Assembly: GCA_016934985.1 (NCBI GenBank) | Contig: JAFGRU010000027.1 | Span: forward strand, 20,697 to 84,696 | Direction: 5' to 3' | Length of the DNA: 64,000 bases | Origin: Deltaproteobacteria bacterium | GTDB lineage: Bacteria > Desulfobacterota > Desulfuromonadia > Desulfuromonadales > JAAYDE01 | Shown: piece by piece, positions 9,453 to 18,868 of the stretch | Layout: each line of letters opens with the position of its first letter | Numbering within the stretch: the stretch's first letter is position 1 | Notes under the pieces: generated by a model | Database searches by the model: none | What the model saw: the letters and a program-made list of their open reading frames with translations, nothing else | Told to the model about the DNA's origin: nothing | Program-made: the position numbers and the translations under genes

Positions 9453-10082
9453 ATGAAAGATTTTTTAGAAGAAAAGTTGAGTAGTATTTTGCCCATCATT
9501 CAAGCCAGGATTATGGAAAATACAACTTGGTTTGGTGTGAAAACTTTAAAAAATCCTTTTGATTTTTGGGTTTATCAAGAAATCTTGTATCAGCAACAAC
9601 CTGATTTTATCATTGAAATTGGTGTTCGCTTTGGTGGTAGTACTCTTGCCCTTGGGCAACTTTGTGAATTAATTGGAAAAGGAAAGGTCATTGGGATTGA
9701 TATATCTTTAGCTGATGTGTCAGAGAGAGTTTGGGGACATCCACGAATCAATTTGGTAGAAGGGGACGCCTGTTCTTTAGTTGATGAAATAAAAGGTTTG
9801 ATTCCGGAAGGTGGAAATGTATTGGTAATTGAGGATAGTTCGCATACCTTTGAAAATACTCTAAACGTTCTTCAGAAATACTCAACATTTATTCCTGTCG
9901 GCGGTTACTTCATTGTTGAAGATGGAATTTGTCACCATGGGTTGAATACCGGCCCCAAACCCGGGCCTTATGAAGCAACAGAAGCCTTTATTAAAGAAAC
10001 TCCAAATTTTATCATTGATTCCCAAAAGGAAGACTTCTTAGTGACCTGGAACCCCCATGGGTATCTAAGGAGAATTTTTTGA
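9453..10082 (+). CDS. CmcI/rhamnosyl O-methyltransferase family protein
   Basis: About 209 residues. ATG 9453 is preferred over TTG 9444 because GAGGA (9436-9440) lies 12 bases before it and only 3 before the TTG. The pattern WVYQEILYQQQPDFIIEIG, GGSTLALGQL, VIGIDI, VIEDSSHTFENTL and FIVEDG matches the cephalosporin hydroxylase (CmcI) family, whose surface-polysaccharide members are SAM- and metal-dependent O-methyltransferases on sugars. The paired acidic/His residues (EDSSHT, EDG) fit metal binding. It follows another methyltransferase in the same direction, so several methyl groups may be placed on the same glycan. Confidence 0.75.
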   Translation: MKDFLEEKLSSILPIIQARIMENTTWFGVKTLKNPFDFWVYQEILYQQQPDFIIEIGVRFGGSTLALGQLCELIGKGKVIGIDISLADVSERVWGHPRINLVEGDACSLVDEIKGLIPEGGNVLVIEDSSHTFENTLNVLQKYSTFIPVGGYFIVEDGICHHGLNTGPKPGPYEATEAFIKETPNFIIDSQKEDFLVTWNPHGYLRRIF

Positions 10083-10098
10083 TAAGTGATTTTGTGCT

Positions 10099-10638
10099 GT
10101 GCATAAGAGTTCCTTCCTAAATATGGAGCGCTTTGTTAAGGATTATCTAGCTTCAAAGAAGGATGATCCTTTTAGAGTTGCTGATATTGGTAGCCAAGAT
10201 GTTAATGGTTGCTATCGCCCACTTTTTAACTTCCCTTCTTGGCAATATGTTGGTGTTGATTTAATCCCTGGCCGGAATGTCGATGTCGTTCTCAAAAAGC
10301 AGTATGCTTGGGATGAGCTTGAGAAGGAAAGTTTTGATGTAGTAGTTTCAGGGCAAGCTTTTGAACATATTGAGTTTTTTTGGATAACAATACTTGAAAT
10401 TCGTCGAATTATGAAACCAGGCGGGCTTTGTTGCCTAATTGCCCCTTCTTCAGGTCCCGAGCATCGTTATCCTATGGATTGTTGGCGATTTTATCCTGAT
10501 GGACTTCGCGCCTTGGCAAAATACGCGGGGTTAACGGTTCTGGAGGTATACGCTCAATGGGATGCGGAAGAATATCCAGAGATGGATATACAATGGCAAG
10601 ATTGTGTGTTGATTGCTCAGCGTCCCAGACAAAAATGA
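10099..10638 (+). CDS. Small class I methyltransferase (Methyltransf_11 type)
   Basis: 179 residues if it starts at GTG 10099; ATG 10123 is an alternative, and neither has a clear ribosome site. Motifs: RVADIGSQDVNGCYRP (motif I), YVGVDLIPGRNVDVV (strand 2 acidic end), DVVVSGQAFEHIEFFW (motif IV) and IMKPGGLCCLIAPSSG (motif VI). The family acts on small molecules or sugar chains with SAM as donor. It starts 16 bases after the CmcI-type gene and is probably part of the same transcript. Confidence 0.7.
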   Translation: MHKSSFLNMERFVKDYLASKKDDPFRVADIGSQDVNGCYRPLFNFPSWQYVGVDLIPGRNVDVVLKKQYAWDELEKESFDVVVSGQAFEHIEFFWITILEIRRIMKPGGLCCLIAPSSGPEHRYPMDCWRFYPDGLRALAKYAGLTVLEVYAQWDAEEYPEMDIQWQDCVLIAQRPRQK

Positions 10639-10703
10639 ACCAGGAAATAGCTCTTCTTGTTTGGTGTGACTCATTAGTTTTCTCACCTTAAGGGCCGAGG
10701 TTT

Positions 10704-13037
10704 GTGAGTTTTTCAATTAAAAGAAAAATAAACTCCAAAATTGTCCAACTGAAAGCAGGTGGTTGGTTGCCTTCCATTCTGTGTGGGGCTAACTGGGCGT
10801 TTGTTAATCGAATGTCACCGATATCTAAAGAAAAACCAGGAGCGGAGCCTGCGAATGGGGTAAACAATTGTATTTTTGAGATCTCCCATATTGATTTGGC
10901 GCCCGGTTGGTATATGGTTGAGTTGAAGCTAAGAAGCGCTTTCGCCCGAGGAATTGCCTGCCTTATTTTTGACCATGGCGCTGGTGTTATTAATACCCTG
11001 ACCTTGCCCTTTCTAAGTGGAAGGATGAGTAAACGCCTTTTTCGTCTGACTTCTTCACCTTGTACAGAGTCTCTTGGGGTCAAGGATGGCTCAGATGTTG
11101 AAATCGAGGTCGAACACCTCCGTTTTGTTCCTGTTCCCGGTTTTTTTGCCCGCAGCCGCATGTTGCGGCGTTTGCGTAACCGGATTGGGGCTTACCATGA
11201 GCTCTCAAACTTCGCCGTCTGGCAAAAGATAAAACAGCAGGCTAAGGCCGCAGGACTGCCGACAGAAGAATTTTTGCAAAAATGTTACGACAAAACTTTT
11301 ATTGAGACCTCGGTCAACTGTCCTTCCAGCTATAAAACCTGGATAACCTTGGTCGAGGCGCCCGACCTGCCGGATGAGCAAACGGTCCAGGCCGAGTTTG
11401 AAACCATTAAAGACAAACCCACGATTTCCATAGTGATGCCCGTCAGCAATGCACCCGAGGAATTTTTAAGGCGAGCTATCGAATCCGTATTGCGGCAAAG
11501 CTACCCGAACTGGCAACTGTGTATCGCGGATGATGCTTCTGCTGTAGTCCATGTTGAAAACTTATTAAATGAGTATGCCGCTTCGGATGAGCGTATCCGT
11601 GTGGCTTTTCGCAAGCAGTGTGGCCATATTTCCGAAGCCAGCAACACGGCCTTAAGCCTCGCCGACGGAGAATGGGTCGCCTTTCTCGACCATGATGATG
11701 AGTTGGCCGAACATGCTTTGTTTTTCATGGTGATGGGCGTGCGCGATTACCCTGCTGCCCGCGTGATTTACAGCGATGAGGACAAAATCGACGAGGAGGG
11801 GCGGCGTTTCGACCCGCTGTTCAAACCGGACTGGAACCCGGACCTGTTTATGTCGCAGAACTACGTAGGGCACCTGGCTCTCTACCAACGGAAATTAGTG
11901 ACAGAAGTCGGTGGTTTCAGAAGCGGGGTGGAAGGCAGCCAGGATCAGGATCTGCTTTTGCGCTGCCTGGCGCATTTAACTGGGGATGAAATTGTTCATG
12001 TCCCCCGGGTGCTCTATCATTGGCGTGTGGCCTCCGGGTCAACCGCCCTGTCGGCGAAAGAAAAAGGCTACACCATGGAGGCGGGTTTGAAGGCGCTGCG
12101 GGACTATTTTTCCACAGCTCCCAGGGTTGCCGTCGAAGGCGGGCTGTTGCCAAATACCTACCGGGTGCGTTATCCCCTGCCTGATCCTGCCCCTCTGGTC
12201 AGCTTGCTGATCCCGACCCGCGACCGGGCTGAGCTTTTAAAGAATTGTGTCGGGAGCATCCTCGCCCAAACGGATTATCCGAATTTCGAAATTCTCATTC
12301 TGGACAATGGAAGTTCAGAGGCTGCAACGCTTGCCTTTTTCGACAAAATTCTAAAAGAGGACTCCAGAGTAAGTGTCATCGGTTGGCATCATCCTTTTAA
12401 TTTCTCGGCTATAAATAATTTTGGGGTACAGCAGGCTGAAGGAGAAATTATAGGCCTGATAAACAACGATATCGAAGTTATTTCGCCCGGCTGGCTGACG
12501 GAGATGGTGAGGCATGCTGTGCGGCCAGAGATCGGTTGTGTCGGCGCCAAGCTTTACTTTGCTGACGGTACTCTGCAGCACGCTGGAGTCATTCTAGGAA
12601 TCGGCGGGGTTGCCGGGCATTCCCATAAATATTTTGGCAATCATGAACACGGCTATTTCGGCCGTTTGAAGCTGGTCCAAAACCTATCGGCTGTGACCGG
12701 AGCCTGTCTTGTGGTGCGCAAGGAGGTCTACCTGGCTGTTGGCGGTTTTGATGAAGAAAACCTTACCGTTGCCTTCAATGATGTGGATTTTTGTCTGAAG
12801 GTTCGAGAGGCTGGGTTGCGCAATCTCTGGACTCCCTATGCTGAACTTAATCACTACGAGTCACAGTCCCGCGGTTTTGAAGATACGCCGGCTAAGCAGG
12901 TCCGCTTCCACTCTGAGGTTGATTTTATGCGCCGGAAATGGGGTTCTTTGCTGGATCGTGATCCCATGTACAGTCCACATTTAAGCCGTGTTCGGGAGGA
13001 TTTTTCTCTTGATGTATTATTGGATGTTTTGAATTAA
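10704..13037 (+). CDS. Two-domain family 2 glycosyltransferase
   Basis: 777 residues from GTG 10704, which has GAGG just 3 bases upstream, so the start is uncertain. The first ~200 residues are a beta-rich region without a recognised domain. GT-A domain 1 starts near residue 239 (ISIVMPVSNAPEEF, LCIADDASA, AFLDHDDEL, VIYSDEDKID). GT-A domain 2 starts near residue 497 (VSLLIPTRDRAELL, ILILDNGS, IGLINNDIEVI, GGFDEENLTVAFNDVDFCLK). This tandem arrangement is typical of O-antigen/rhamnan-type chain synthases that add alternating sugars. From here on the DNA is visibly richer in G+C than the preceding 9 kb. Confidence 0.85.
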   Translation: MSFSIKRKINSKIVQLKAGGWLPSILCGANWAFVNRMSPISKEKPGAEPANGVNNCIFEISHIDLAPGWYMVELKLRSAFARGIACLIFDHGAGVINTLTLPFLSGRMSKRLFRLTSSPCTESLGVKDGSDVEIEVEHLRFVPVPGFFARSRMLRRLRNRIGAYHELSNFAVWQKIKQQAKAAGLPTEEFLQKCYDKTFIETSVNCPSSYKTWITLVEAPDLPDEQTVQAEFETIKDKPTISIVMPVSNAPEEFLRRAIESVLRQSYPNWQLCIADDASAVVHVENLLNEYAASDERIRVAFRKQCGHISEASNTALSLADGEWVAFLDHDDELAEHALFFMVMGVRDYPAARVIYSDEDKIDEEGRRFDPLFKPDWNPDLFMSQNYVGHLALYQRKLVTEVGGFRSGVEGSQDQDLLLRCLAHLTGDEIVHVPRVLYHWRVASGSTALSAKEKGYTMEAGLKALRDYFSTAPRVAVEGGLLPNTYRVRYPLPDPAPLVSLLIPTRDRAELLKNCVGSILAQTDYPNFEILILDNGSSEAATLAFFDKILKEDSRVSVIGWHHPFNFSAINNFGVQQAEGEIIGLINNDIEVISPGWLTEMVRHAVRPEIGCVGAKLYFADGTLQHAGVILGIGGVAGHSHKYFGNHEHGYFGRLKLVQNLSAVTGACLVVRKEVYLAVGGFDEENLTVAFNDVDFCLKVREAGLRNLWTPYAELNHYESQSRGFEDTPAKQVRFHSEVDFMRRKWGSLLDRDPMYSPHLSRVREDFSLDVLLDVLN

Positions 13038-13075
13038 GCCTCTTATTTTCTGCTTTTTGAGTGATTGTTAAGAAC

Positions 13076-14476
13076 ATGGCCCAATATCAGTCGTTTCCAG
13101 GTGTCAACGGAGATTCCGCCAGTCTTGAAAAACTTAAGGCCTTGCGCCTGCCGTCCCTCAACGGCCAGAGCTTTCTGGATGTGGGTTGCAACGAAGGTTT
13201 TTTCTGCGGTTATGCCAGGTTCGACGGGGCGGGCCGCGTTGTTGGCCTCGATCAGTCGAATCTCTTTCTTGAAAGGGCACGGCAGCGTTTTCCCGATTGT
13301 GAATTTTTGCAGCAGAGTTGGGACCAGTTGCCCCAAGGCCCTTTTGACGTTATTCTCCTGGCTTCGTCTCTTCACTATGCCGACGATCAGCCGGGTTTAA
13401 TTCACCGTCTAATGGAGGCACTCTCGCCTGACGGCACCTTGGTGATGGAAATAGGGGTTGCCCCTTCAGGCAAGAACGAATGGATAAAAGTCGAACGCGG
13501 TATCGACGAACGATATTTCCCTGCCATGCCCAAGTTGCGGGAAATTTTTGCCGATTACGCCTGGAAGCATATCGGCCCGAGCGTCCTTCAGGCGGGTGAT
13601 CCGGTCCCACGCCATGTCTTTCATGTTAAACGGCGCAAACCCTTTGCCTACCTTTTATTGGAGCCGCCTGCCTATGGCAAATCGACCATTGGTCGGCTGC
13701 TTTTCCAAAAGGCTGGTATCCCTTTGATTTCCGGTGATCAGATACTGCTGCAGATTTTTCAAGGGAAACTCGCTGCAACGCCGGCTTTGGAGCGCCTGTT
13801 AAAAAAATATTTCTCCAGAACCACCATTGACCAGGTGACCGTGCGGATTTTCAAGAAGGGCCTTGAAGGGAACTTGTTTGCTTTGTTCCTGGATGCTGCT
13901 GGTTACGAGGATTTTGCGCTTGATGCCTATATCCCTGCCGATTTTCATCAAAAGATTGCTGCAGCCATGAAGGTCAAGGGATATTTCCCGGTATTTTTGC
14001 AATGGGATAAAATGAACCTTGCACCAGAAGCGGCATGTGTGAGTGGCAAAAGGGCGGAGGGGTATTTCAAATCATTGGGGGAAAGTGCTGTGCCATCCGG
14101 ACTTATCATCGGCGTTAAAGGTGCCGTGGGGTTTGTTGAACGTTTTTCCCTCAACGAAGGCTGGTTGAACGTTGTTGGTTGGGCCATGGACGGGTCGGGG
14201 GAATTTCCCAAGGTGCTGGAAGTTCGTTTGGGGAAGCGACGTATTTCGCCAGAGGGACTCATCAAAAAGGGTCGATCTGATGTTCAAAAACATTTCGGCC
14301 TCAATCATGATCTTCTGGGTTTTTCTCTGCGGATTGAGACCCCTGAACTAAAGTCTATTGGTCAACTGCGCGAAGATTTTCAGCTTTTTGTCGGCAACAG
14401 TACTGACCGGCTGTTTGGTCCCCTTCCGTTTACCCGGAATCTAGTCAAGATGTTGGATAATGAGAATAACGACTGA
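13076..14476 (+). CDS. Three-part protein: methyltransferase, P-loop-like domain and C-terminal beta domain
   Basis: About 466 residues from ATG 13076 (GTG 13061 is possible; no clear ribosome site). Residues about 30-170 are a methyltransferase (SFLDVGCNEGFFCGYA, VVGLDQSNLF, DVILLASSLHYA, SPDGTLVMEIGV). From about residue 195 comes YLLLEPPAYGKSTIGRLLF, which resembles a kinase P-loop although the first Walker A residue is Glu instead of Gly/Ala. The last ~120 residues contain WLNVVGWAMDG, a beta module often attached to glycosyltransferases. The combination suggests a modifying enzyme that phosphorylates and methylates a chain end, as in chain-terminating O-antigen enzymes, but that parallel is inferred. 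Confidence 0.6.
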   Translation: MAQYQSFPGVNGDSASLEKLKALRLPSLNGQSFLDVGCNEGFFCGYARFDGAGRVVGLDQSNLFLERARQRFPDCEFLQQSWDQLPQGPFDVILLASSLHYADDQPGLIHRLMEALSPDGTLVMEIGVAPSGKNEWIKVERGIDERYFPAMPKLREIFADYAWKHIGPSVLQAGDPVPRHVFHVKRRKPFAYLLLEPPAYGKSTIGRLLFQKAGIPLISGDQILLQIFQGKLAATPALERLLKKYFSRTTIDQVTVRIFKKGLEGNLFALFLDAAGYEDFALDAYIPADFHQKIAAAMKVKGYFPVFLQWDKMNLAPEAACVSGKRAEGYFKSLGESAVPSGLIIGVKGAVGFVERFSLNEGWLNVVGWAMDGSGEFPKVLEVRLGKRRISPEGLIKKGRSDVQKHFGLNHDLLGFSLRIETPELKSIGQLREDFQLFVGNSTDRLFGPLPFTRNLVKMLDNENND

Positions 14477-14526
14477 GTCTGGACGGCAGAAACGATTGCT
14501 TCAAAGGAAACCTGGAGAATCTGGCA

Positions 14527-15570
14527 TTGAATATAGCTTTTGTGGCGTGCAATCGGAAAGCTGAACGATTTCGCCAGGACCCCTCATTTATTTACCGTTG
14601 CGAGAATCTATCTCTTGCATTGCAGGCTGCAGGGCATCAGCCTGAATTAGTCCATTTAAGCACTTTCCCTTCTAATCAAAAATTCGATGTGGTGATTTTT
14701 CATCGTCCGCGCTGGAACTGGCGACTCTGCCTGATTCTTGCCCGGCTGAGACGGTCCGGAACCGTTGCTATCGCTGATGTGGATGACCTGGTTTTTGATG
14801 ACAAGTATGCGAAATTCAGCCCCGGTGTGAAAAATGGCTTGGTACCTCTTGGCAAAACCACCAAACAATACGTTGCCCACAGGAAAGCCTTGGCGAGGTT
14901 TACCATAATCACCGTGTCCACAGAGCCCCTGGCGGAGCATGCCCGAAAATTGTTCCCGTCACAACGCATTGAGGTAATACACAATGCGATTCATTTTTCC
15001 TGGCTGAAAAAACCAGTGCCTGAACCCCATGATTCCTCTCCGCCGGTCATTACCTATTTCCCTGGCACACGCAGTCATGATCAGGATTTTTCCGGTATTT
15101 CAGATGCATTATCGCAATTTTTGAGGCGTCACCCCGAGGCCCGTTTACAGATAACCGGACCTTTGAAGTTCGCAATTGAGGCCCTACCGGAACAGGTGCT
15201 ATACAGGGAAAAAGTCCCTTTCTCATCTTTTGCCGAATTGTTCAGGGATGCCTGGGTTAATCTGGCACCTTTGGAGCCAACCCCTTTTAACCGTTGTAAG
15301 TCGGCACTGAAAATCATGGAGGCCGGTTATTGGAATGTCCCAACTATCTGTTCGCCGACGCCCGACGCGAGTCGTTTTGAGGGAGCAGGGGCTTCACTGG
15401 CAAATGAGCCGGCTGCCTGGGTGAATTACCTGGAGGCTTTTCTGGATACTTCCTGTTACCGTGAGGCCACAAGCGGACTGAGGGCGCGGGTAATGAAGAG
15501 ATCGGATATTGTGGGCCATGCCGAGCACTTGGTTCAAATAGCAGTGGAACGTCGCAAGGGAATCCTATGA
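14527..15570 (+). CDS. Family 4-like (GT-B) glycosyltransferase
   Basis: 347 residues from TTG 14527. The N-terminal half has a Rossmann-like start (NIAFVACNRKAERF) and AIADVDDLVFDD. The C-terminal half has the GT4-style donor site: ITYFPGTRSHDQDF near residue 175 and NRCKSALKIMEAGYWNVPTICS near residue 260, where the Glu of KxxExxxxxxP holds the nucleotide sugar. It overlaps the next gene by 4 bases (ATGA). It is expected to act in the cytoplasm on the capsule or its linker; donor and acceptor cannot be told. Confidence 0.75.
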   Translation: MNIAFVACNRKAERFRQDPSFIYRCENLSLALQAAGHQPELVHLSTFPSNQKFDVVIFHRPRWNWRLCLILARLRRSGTVAIADVDDLVFDDKYAKFSPGVKNGLVPLGKTTKQYVAHRKALARFTIITVSTEPLAEHARKLFPSQRIEVIHNAIHFSWLKKPVPEPHDSSPPVITYFPGTRSHDQDFSGISDALSQFLRRHPEARLQITGPLKFAIEALPEQVLYREKVPFSSFAELFRDAWVNLAPLEPTPFNRCKSALKIMEAGYWNVPTICSPTPDASRFEGAGASLANEPAAWVNYLEAFLDTSCYREATSGLRARVMKRSDIVGHAEHLVQIAVERRKGIL

Positions 15571-16622
15571 CTGCCAGAAAGAGAAATAAAAATTCTACAG
15601 TCAACTCAAGGCAAAGCAGTTCCCCGTTCGTGTTGAAATGCCTTCCAGGGTCGGTGCTGGTCGCCATAGCCCTTTGGAGGCGAAAAAAAGGGCTTTACGA
15701 CAGAACGACCCTGGCCTGTTTCAGTCGGGCTCGTAGGCGTAGCCTTTCTCCACGGATTCTTTTGGCCTATCTTTTATTTCGGCGCGATCTCGGTTACCCC
15801 CTGCAGCCTCGTTGGACACCCATCCTGATTCAACGTTTAAAAAGGCTTGGCGTGCGGCAAAGGCCTCTTGCTCTGGCTTTGTTGGCCGAGTGCAGCCCTA
15901 ATGGACTTGAACATGTCCCGCCGTCTTTTGTTCGGAAGGATGGTCACAGGCTACCCTCGCTTGCCGCCCTTATAAGCCGTCATCAGACCGCTGATAAAAA
16001 TAATTGGCTTGCCTCTGTGGAGGTTTCGCAGGGGAATTGGCGCCGGGCCTTTGCCGACTATCTCTGCTCGAAACAGAACGGGGGAATATGCGTGGTCGGC
16101 AACTCCGGGCGCCTGATTGGGGACGGCCAGGGAAGTCGGATTGACGATTGTAATGTGGTCGTGCGTTTTAATAATCATCGGAGTTCTGTCAGTCGTAAGG
16201 AAGATATCGGGGAGCGTTTCGATGTTTGGGTGGGAGCACCCGATTTCACAGGCCAGGTGCCTCCTGCGATTCCCTGGGTCATCGTTTCCGGGCCGGATGT
16301 CCGTTATCGAAAACGTTCGTGGGCGTTGTACCAAAGCCGTCTGGAGGCAGGTCTGCCGGTTCTGACGGTTCCCCTGGTTGTGTGGCGCAAGCTTGTGACT
16401 ACTACCTGCGCGCCGCCAAGTGCTGGCATTCTTTTTCTGGCATGGTTAAAAGAATTATTAGGAAATTGGAATAATATCAACGTTATCGGATTTGGCCAAA
16501 ATGGCCAAAAAGAAGTTTATCATCATGCCGATCCTGAAAGTCGCCCTTCGCCGCGACATAATTGGGGCAAGGAACAGGAACTTCTTGAACTGTGGCAATC
16601 GGAGGAGCTGCAAATTTGGTGA
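15567..16622 (+). CDS. GT29 (sialyltransferase-fold) glycosyltransferase
   Basis: 351 residues; ATG overlaps the preceding stop. All three GT29 landmarks are visible: motif L at residues 173-203 (GICVVGNSGRLIGDGQGSRI then DDCNVVVRFNN), motif S at 283-310 (PPSAGILFLAWL then INVIGFG), and motif VS as His331-x4-Glu336 (HNWGKE), where the His is the catalytic base in eukaryotic enzymes. There is no N-terminal signal anchor; the first ~160 residues are Arg-rich and unassigned. GT29 enzymes use CMP-sialic acid; bacterial members are uncommon and their donors mostly unknown, so a CMP-nonulosonate or CMP-Kdo donor is inferred. It directly precedes kpsC. Confidence 0.8.
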   Translation: MTARKRNKNSTVNSRQSSSPFVLKCLPGSVLVAIALWRRKKGLYDRTTLACFSRARRRSLSPRILLAYLLFRRDLGYPLQPRWTPILIQRLKRLGVRQRPLALALLAECSPNGLEHVPPSFVRKDGHRLPSLAALISRHQTADKNNWLASVEVSQGNWRRAFADYLCSKQNGGICVVGNSGRLIGDGQGSRIDDCNVVVRFNNHRSSVSRKEDIGERFDVWVGAPDFTGQVPPAIPWVIVSGPDVRYRKRSWALYQSRLEAGLPVLTVPLVVWRKLVTTTCAPPSAGILFLAWLKELLGNWNNINVIGFGQNGQKEVYHHADPESRPSPRHNWGKEQELLELWQSEELQIW

Positions 16623-16708
16623 TCCGGCCTTCAAGCGTTTTGGATATTCCGATTGGTTCTGACCTGTTTTAAGCAAAAAAATTCCATCTGAAAGGTGAGG
16701 GGTCACTT

Positions 16709-18763
16709 TTGACGACCTTAGACAAATATAAACCTAGCAGCTGGAGAAAAGCTGTTTTTTTCTCCAAAGGCTTTTTCGACATTCCTCATTTGGCTAAATT
16801 TTTGCCTGAATGTCAGGACATCCGGTTTAAGCTGCCTTGGTCCAGGGGCTCCTTTGACGCTGTGCTGGGTTGGGGGCATAAGCCCAGCGCTGATAAAGCC
16901 AGGGCTTTTGCTGAAAAGGAAGGGCTTCCATATTTGGCGTTAGAGGATGGTTTTCTGCGCTCGGTGCGCCTGGGGCGTGATGGTGAACCGGCCTTGAGCC
17001 TGGTGGTCGATCCTGTCGGCATCTATTACGATGCGCGTCAGCCATCCCTGCTGGAAAATTTCCTTCAGCATAAGGGCTGGGAAACATCGGAATTATTGGA
17101 ACGAGCTGCTTTTGTACGGCGCTGGCTGGTGGATGAGCGTTTGAGTAAATACAACCATGCTCCAGATCTAAACGTTTGGGAAGATTCGGACCGGGAGAGG
17201 GTGCTGGTTGTGGACCAGACCTGGGATGATGCCTCGGTAGGTGGCGGGTTGGCTGACGAGAAATCCTTTCAGCAGATGTTCGAGGCGGCTTTGGAAGAGA
17301 ATCCCCAAGCTCAGGTGGTGATCAAAACTCATCCCGAGGTTGTTTCAGGTCACCGTCCGGGTTATTACGGGAAAATTCCGGATCATTCGCGGTTATCAGT
17401 GTTAACGGACAACATCAATCCCTGGTCAGTGTTGAAGGGTGTTTCATCTGTATATACAGCTACCAGCCAACTCGGTTTTGAGGCACTTCTTGCCGACAAA
17501 AAGGTGCGTTGTTTCGGAGTGCCTTTTTATGCCGGGTGGGGATTGACCGAGGATGAACAAAAGTGTTGCCGTCGGAGTCGGCGTCGGTCGTTGGATGAAC
17601 TGGTGGCCGCTGCCTATTTGAAGTATGCACGTTATGTAGACCCCGTTAGAGGAGAACCCTGCGGGATTGAAGTAATCATTGCCCTGCTTTCAGACCGACG
17701 CCGCCAGTATTTGCGGACCTACGGAAAAACCGTATGCAGTGGAATGTCGTTGTGGAAAAGAAGTTTTTTGCCCAGGTTCGTTGCCGCTAACAGGAAAGGC
17801 GTGGTTTTTGTCCGGCCGCCTGAGAAGGCCATAGAAAAAGCCATCACTTTGAATGCCAGTTGGACACTGTGGGCTTCAAAAGAAACGCAAGTGTTGCGGG
17901 CTCGTGCCAATGTTTCAGGAGTGAAAATGGTGCGTGTGGAAGACGCTTTTTTACGTTCCTCGGGCTTGGGTTCCGATCTGGCACGACCCTGGTCCCTGGT
18001 GCTCGATGACGAGGGGATTTATTACGATGCCACACGCCCCAGCCGTTTGGAAAACCTGTTAAATGAAACGGATTTTCCGGCAGGATTGTTGGTTAGGGCA
18101 AAAATATTAAAAAAAACTATTCTCGAGCGGGGCATTACCAAGTATAATATCAGTTATGGGGATTTTGATTTTAAAAAGCCCCGTGAAAAAGTCACCATAT
18201 TGGTGCCGGGTCAGGTCGAGGATGATGCTTCTATTCTGCGGGGTTCTCCAGAAATTCGCAATAATTTAGAGTTGTTGCGCCGAGTCCGTGAGAGACGTCC
18301 GGAGGCATTCATCCTTTTCAAACCACATCCCGATGTCGTGGCTGGGAACCGTCGCGGAACGGTCGCCGAGTCGGAAGCCTTGTGTTACTGCGATGCCGTA
18401 GTCACGAACGCCGCCATGCACCGCTTGCTGGAGCAGGTGGATGAGGTTCACACTCTGACTTCTTTAACCGGGTTTGAGGCCTTGTTGCGTGGTATTCGTG
18501 TGGTAAACTATGGATGTCCCTTTTATGCCGGCTGGGGGCTGACGGAAGACGTTATTCCTCTTCCCCGGCGAAAGCGGGCTTTGACCCTGGAACAGTTGGT
18601 AGCCGGTGCCTTGATTCTTTACCCGGTGTATGTGGATCCAAAAACCCGGCAAGTCTGCTCTCCTGAACATCTGCTTGAACGCCTCGCAGCACCCAAAAAA
18701 GCAGTTCAGTGTCCTCCATTTAAAACGCGTGTGATCCGTTTTTTCCAACGTTTAAAGGGTTAA
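16709..18763 (+). CDS. kpsC: Capsule Kdo-transferase KpsC
   Basis: 684 residues; TTG 16709 is preceded by GAGGGG at a good distance. KpsC builds the beta-Kdo linker on lyso-phosphatidylglycerol that anchors group 2 capsules, working with KpsS. The protein is a clear internal duplication: the first half has YLALEDGFLRSVRLG, GIYYDARQPS, FYAGWGLTEDE; the second half has VRVEDAFLRSSGLGSD, GIYYDATRPS, FYAGWGLTEDV. This matches the two Kdo-transferase domains known for KpsC, and the length is typical. It stands immediately upstream of kpsS, as in most capsule loci. Confidence 0.93.
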   Translation: MTTLDKYKPSSWRKAVFFSKGFFDIPHLAKFLPECQDIRFKLPWSRGSFDAVLGWGHKPSADKARAFAEKEGLPYLALEDGFLRSVRLGRDGEPALSLVVDPVGIYYDARQPSLLENFLQHKGWETSELLERAAFVRRWLVDERLSKYNHAPDLNVWEDSDRERVLVVDQTWDDASVGGGLADEKSFQQMFEAALEENPQAQVVIKTHPEVVSGHRPGYYGKIPDHSRLSVLTDNINPWSVLKGVSSVYTATSQLGFEALLADKKVRCFGVPFYAGWGLTEDEQKCCRRSRRRSLDELVAAAYLKYARYVDPVRGEPCGIEVIIALLSDRRRQYLRTYGKTVCSGMSLWKRSFLPRFVAANRKGVVFVRPPEKAIEKAITLNASWTLWASKETQVLRARANVSGVKMVRVEDAFLRSSGLGSDLARPWSLVLDDEGIYYDATRPSRLENLLNETDFPAGLLVRAKILKKTILERGITKYNISYGDFDFKKPREKVTILVPGQVEDDASILRGSPEIRNNLELLRRVRERRPEAFILFKPHPDVVAGNRRGTVAESEALCYCDAVVTNAAMHRLLEQVDEVHTLTSLTGFEALLRGIRVVNYGCPFYAGWGLTEDVIPLPRRKRALTLEQLVAGALILYPVYVDPKTRQVCSPEHLLERLAAPKKAVQCPPFKTRVIRFFQRLKG

Positions 18764-18868
18764 AGAAGTGGCATAAAAAAGTTATTTTGAGATCAACCTC
18801 CCAAAAATGTGTTTTGTCGGAATCAGGGAGTATCTGGCTTTCCTGATTAAACTCAAGGGGCTTACAAC

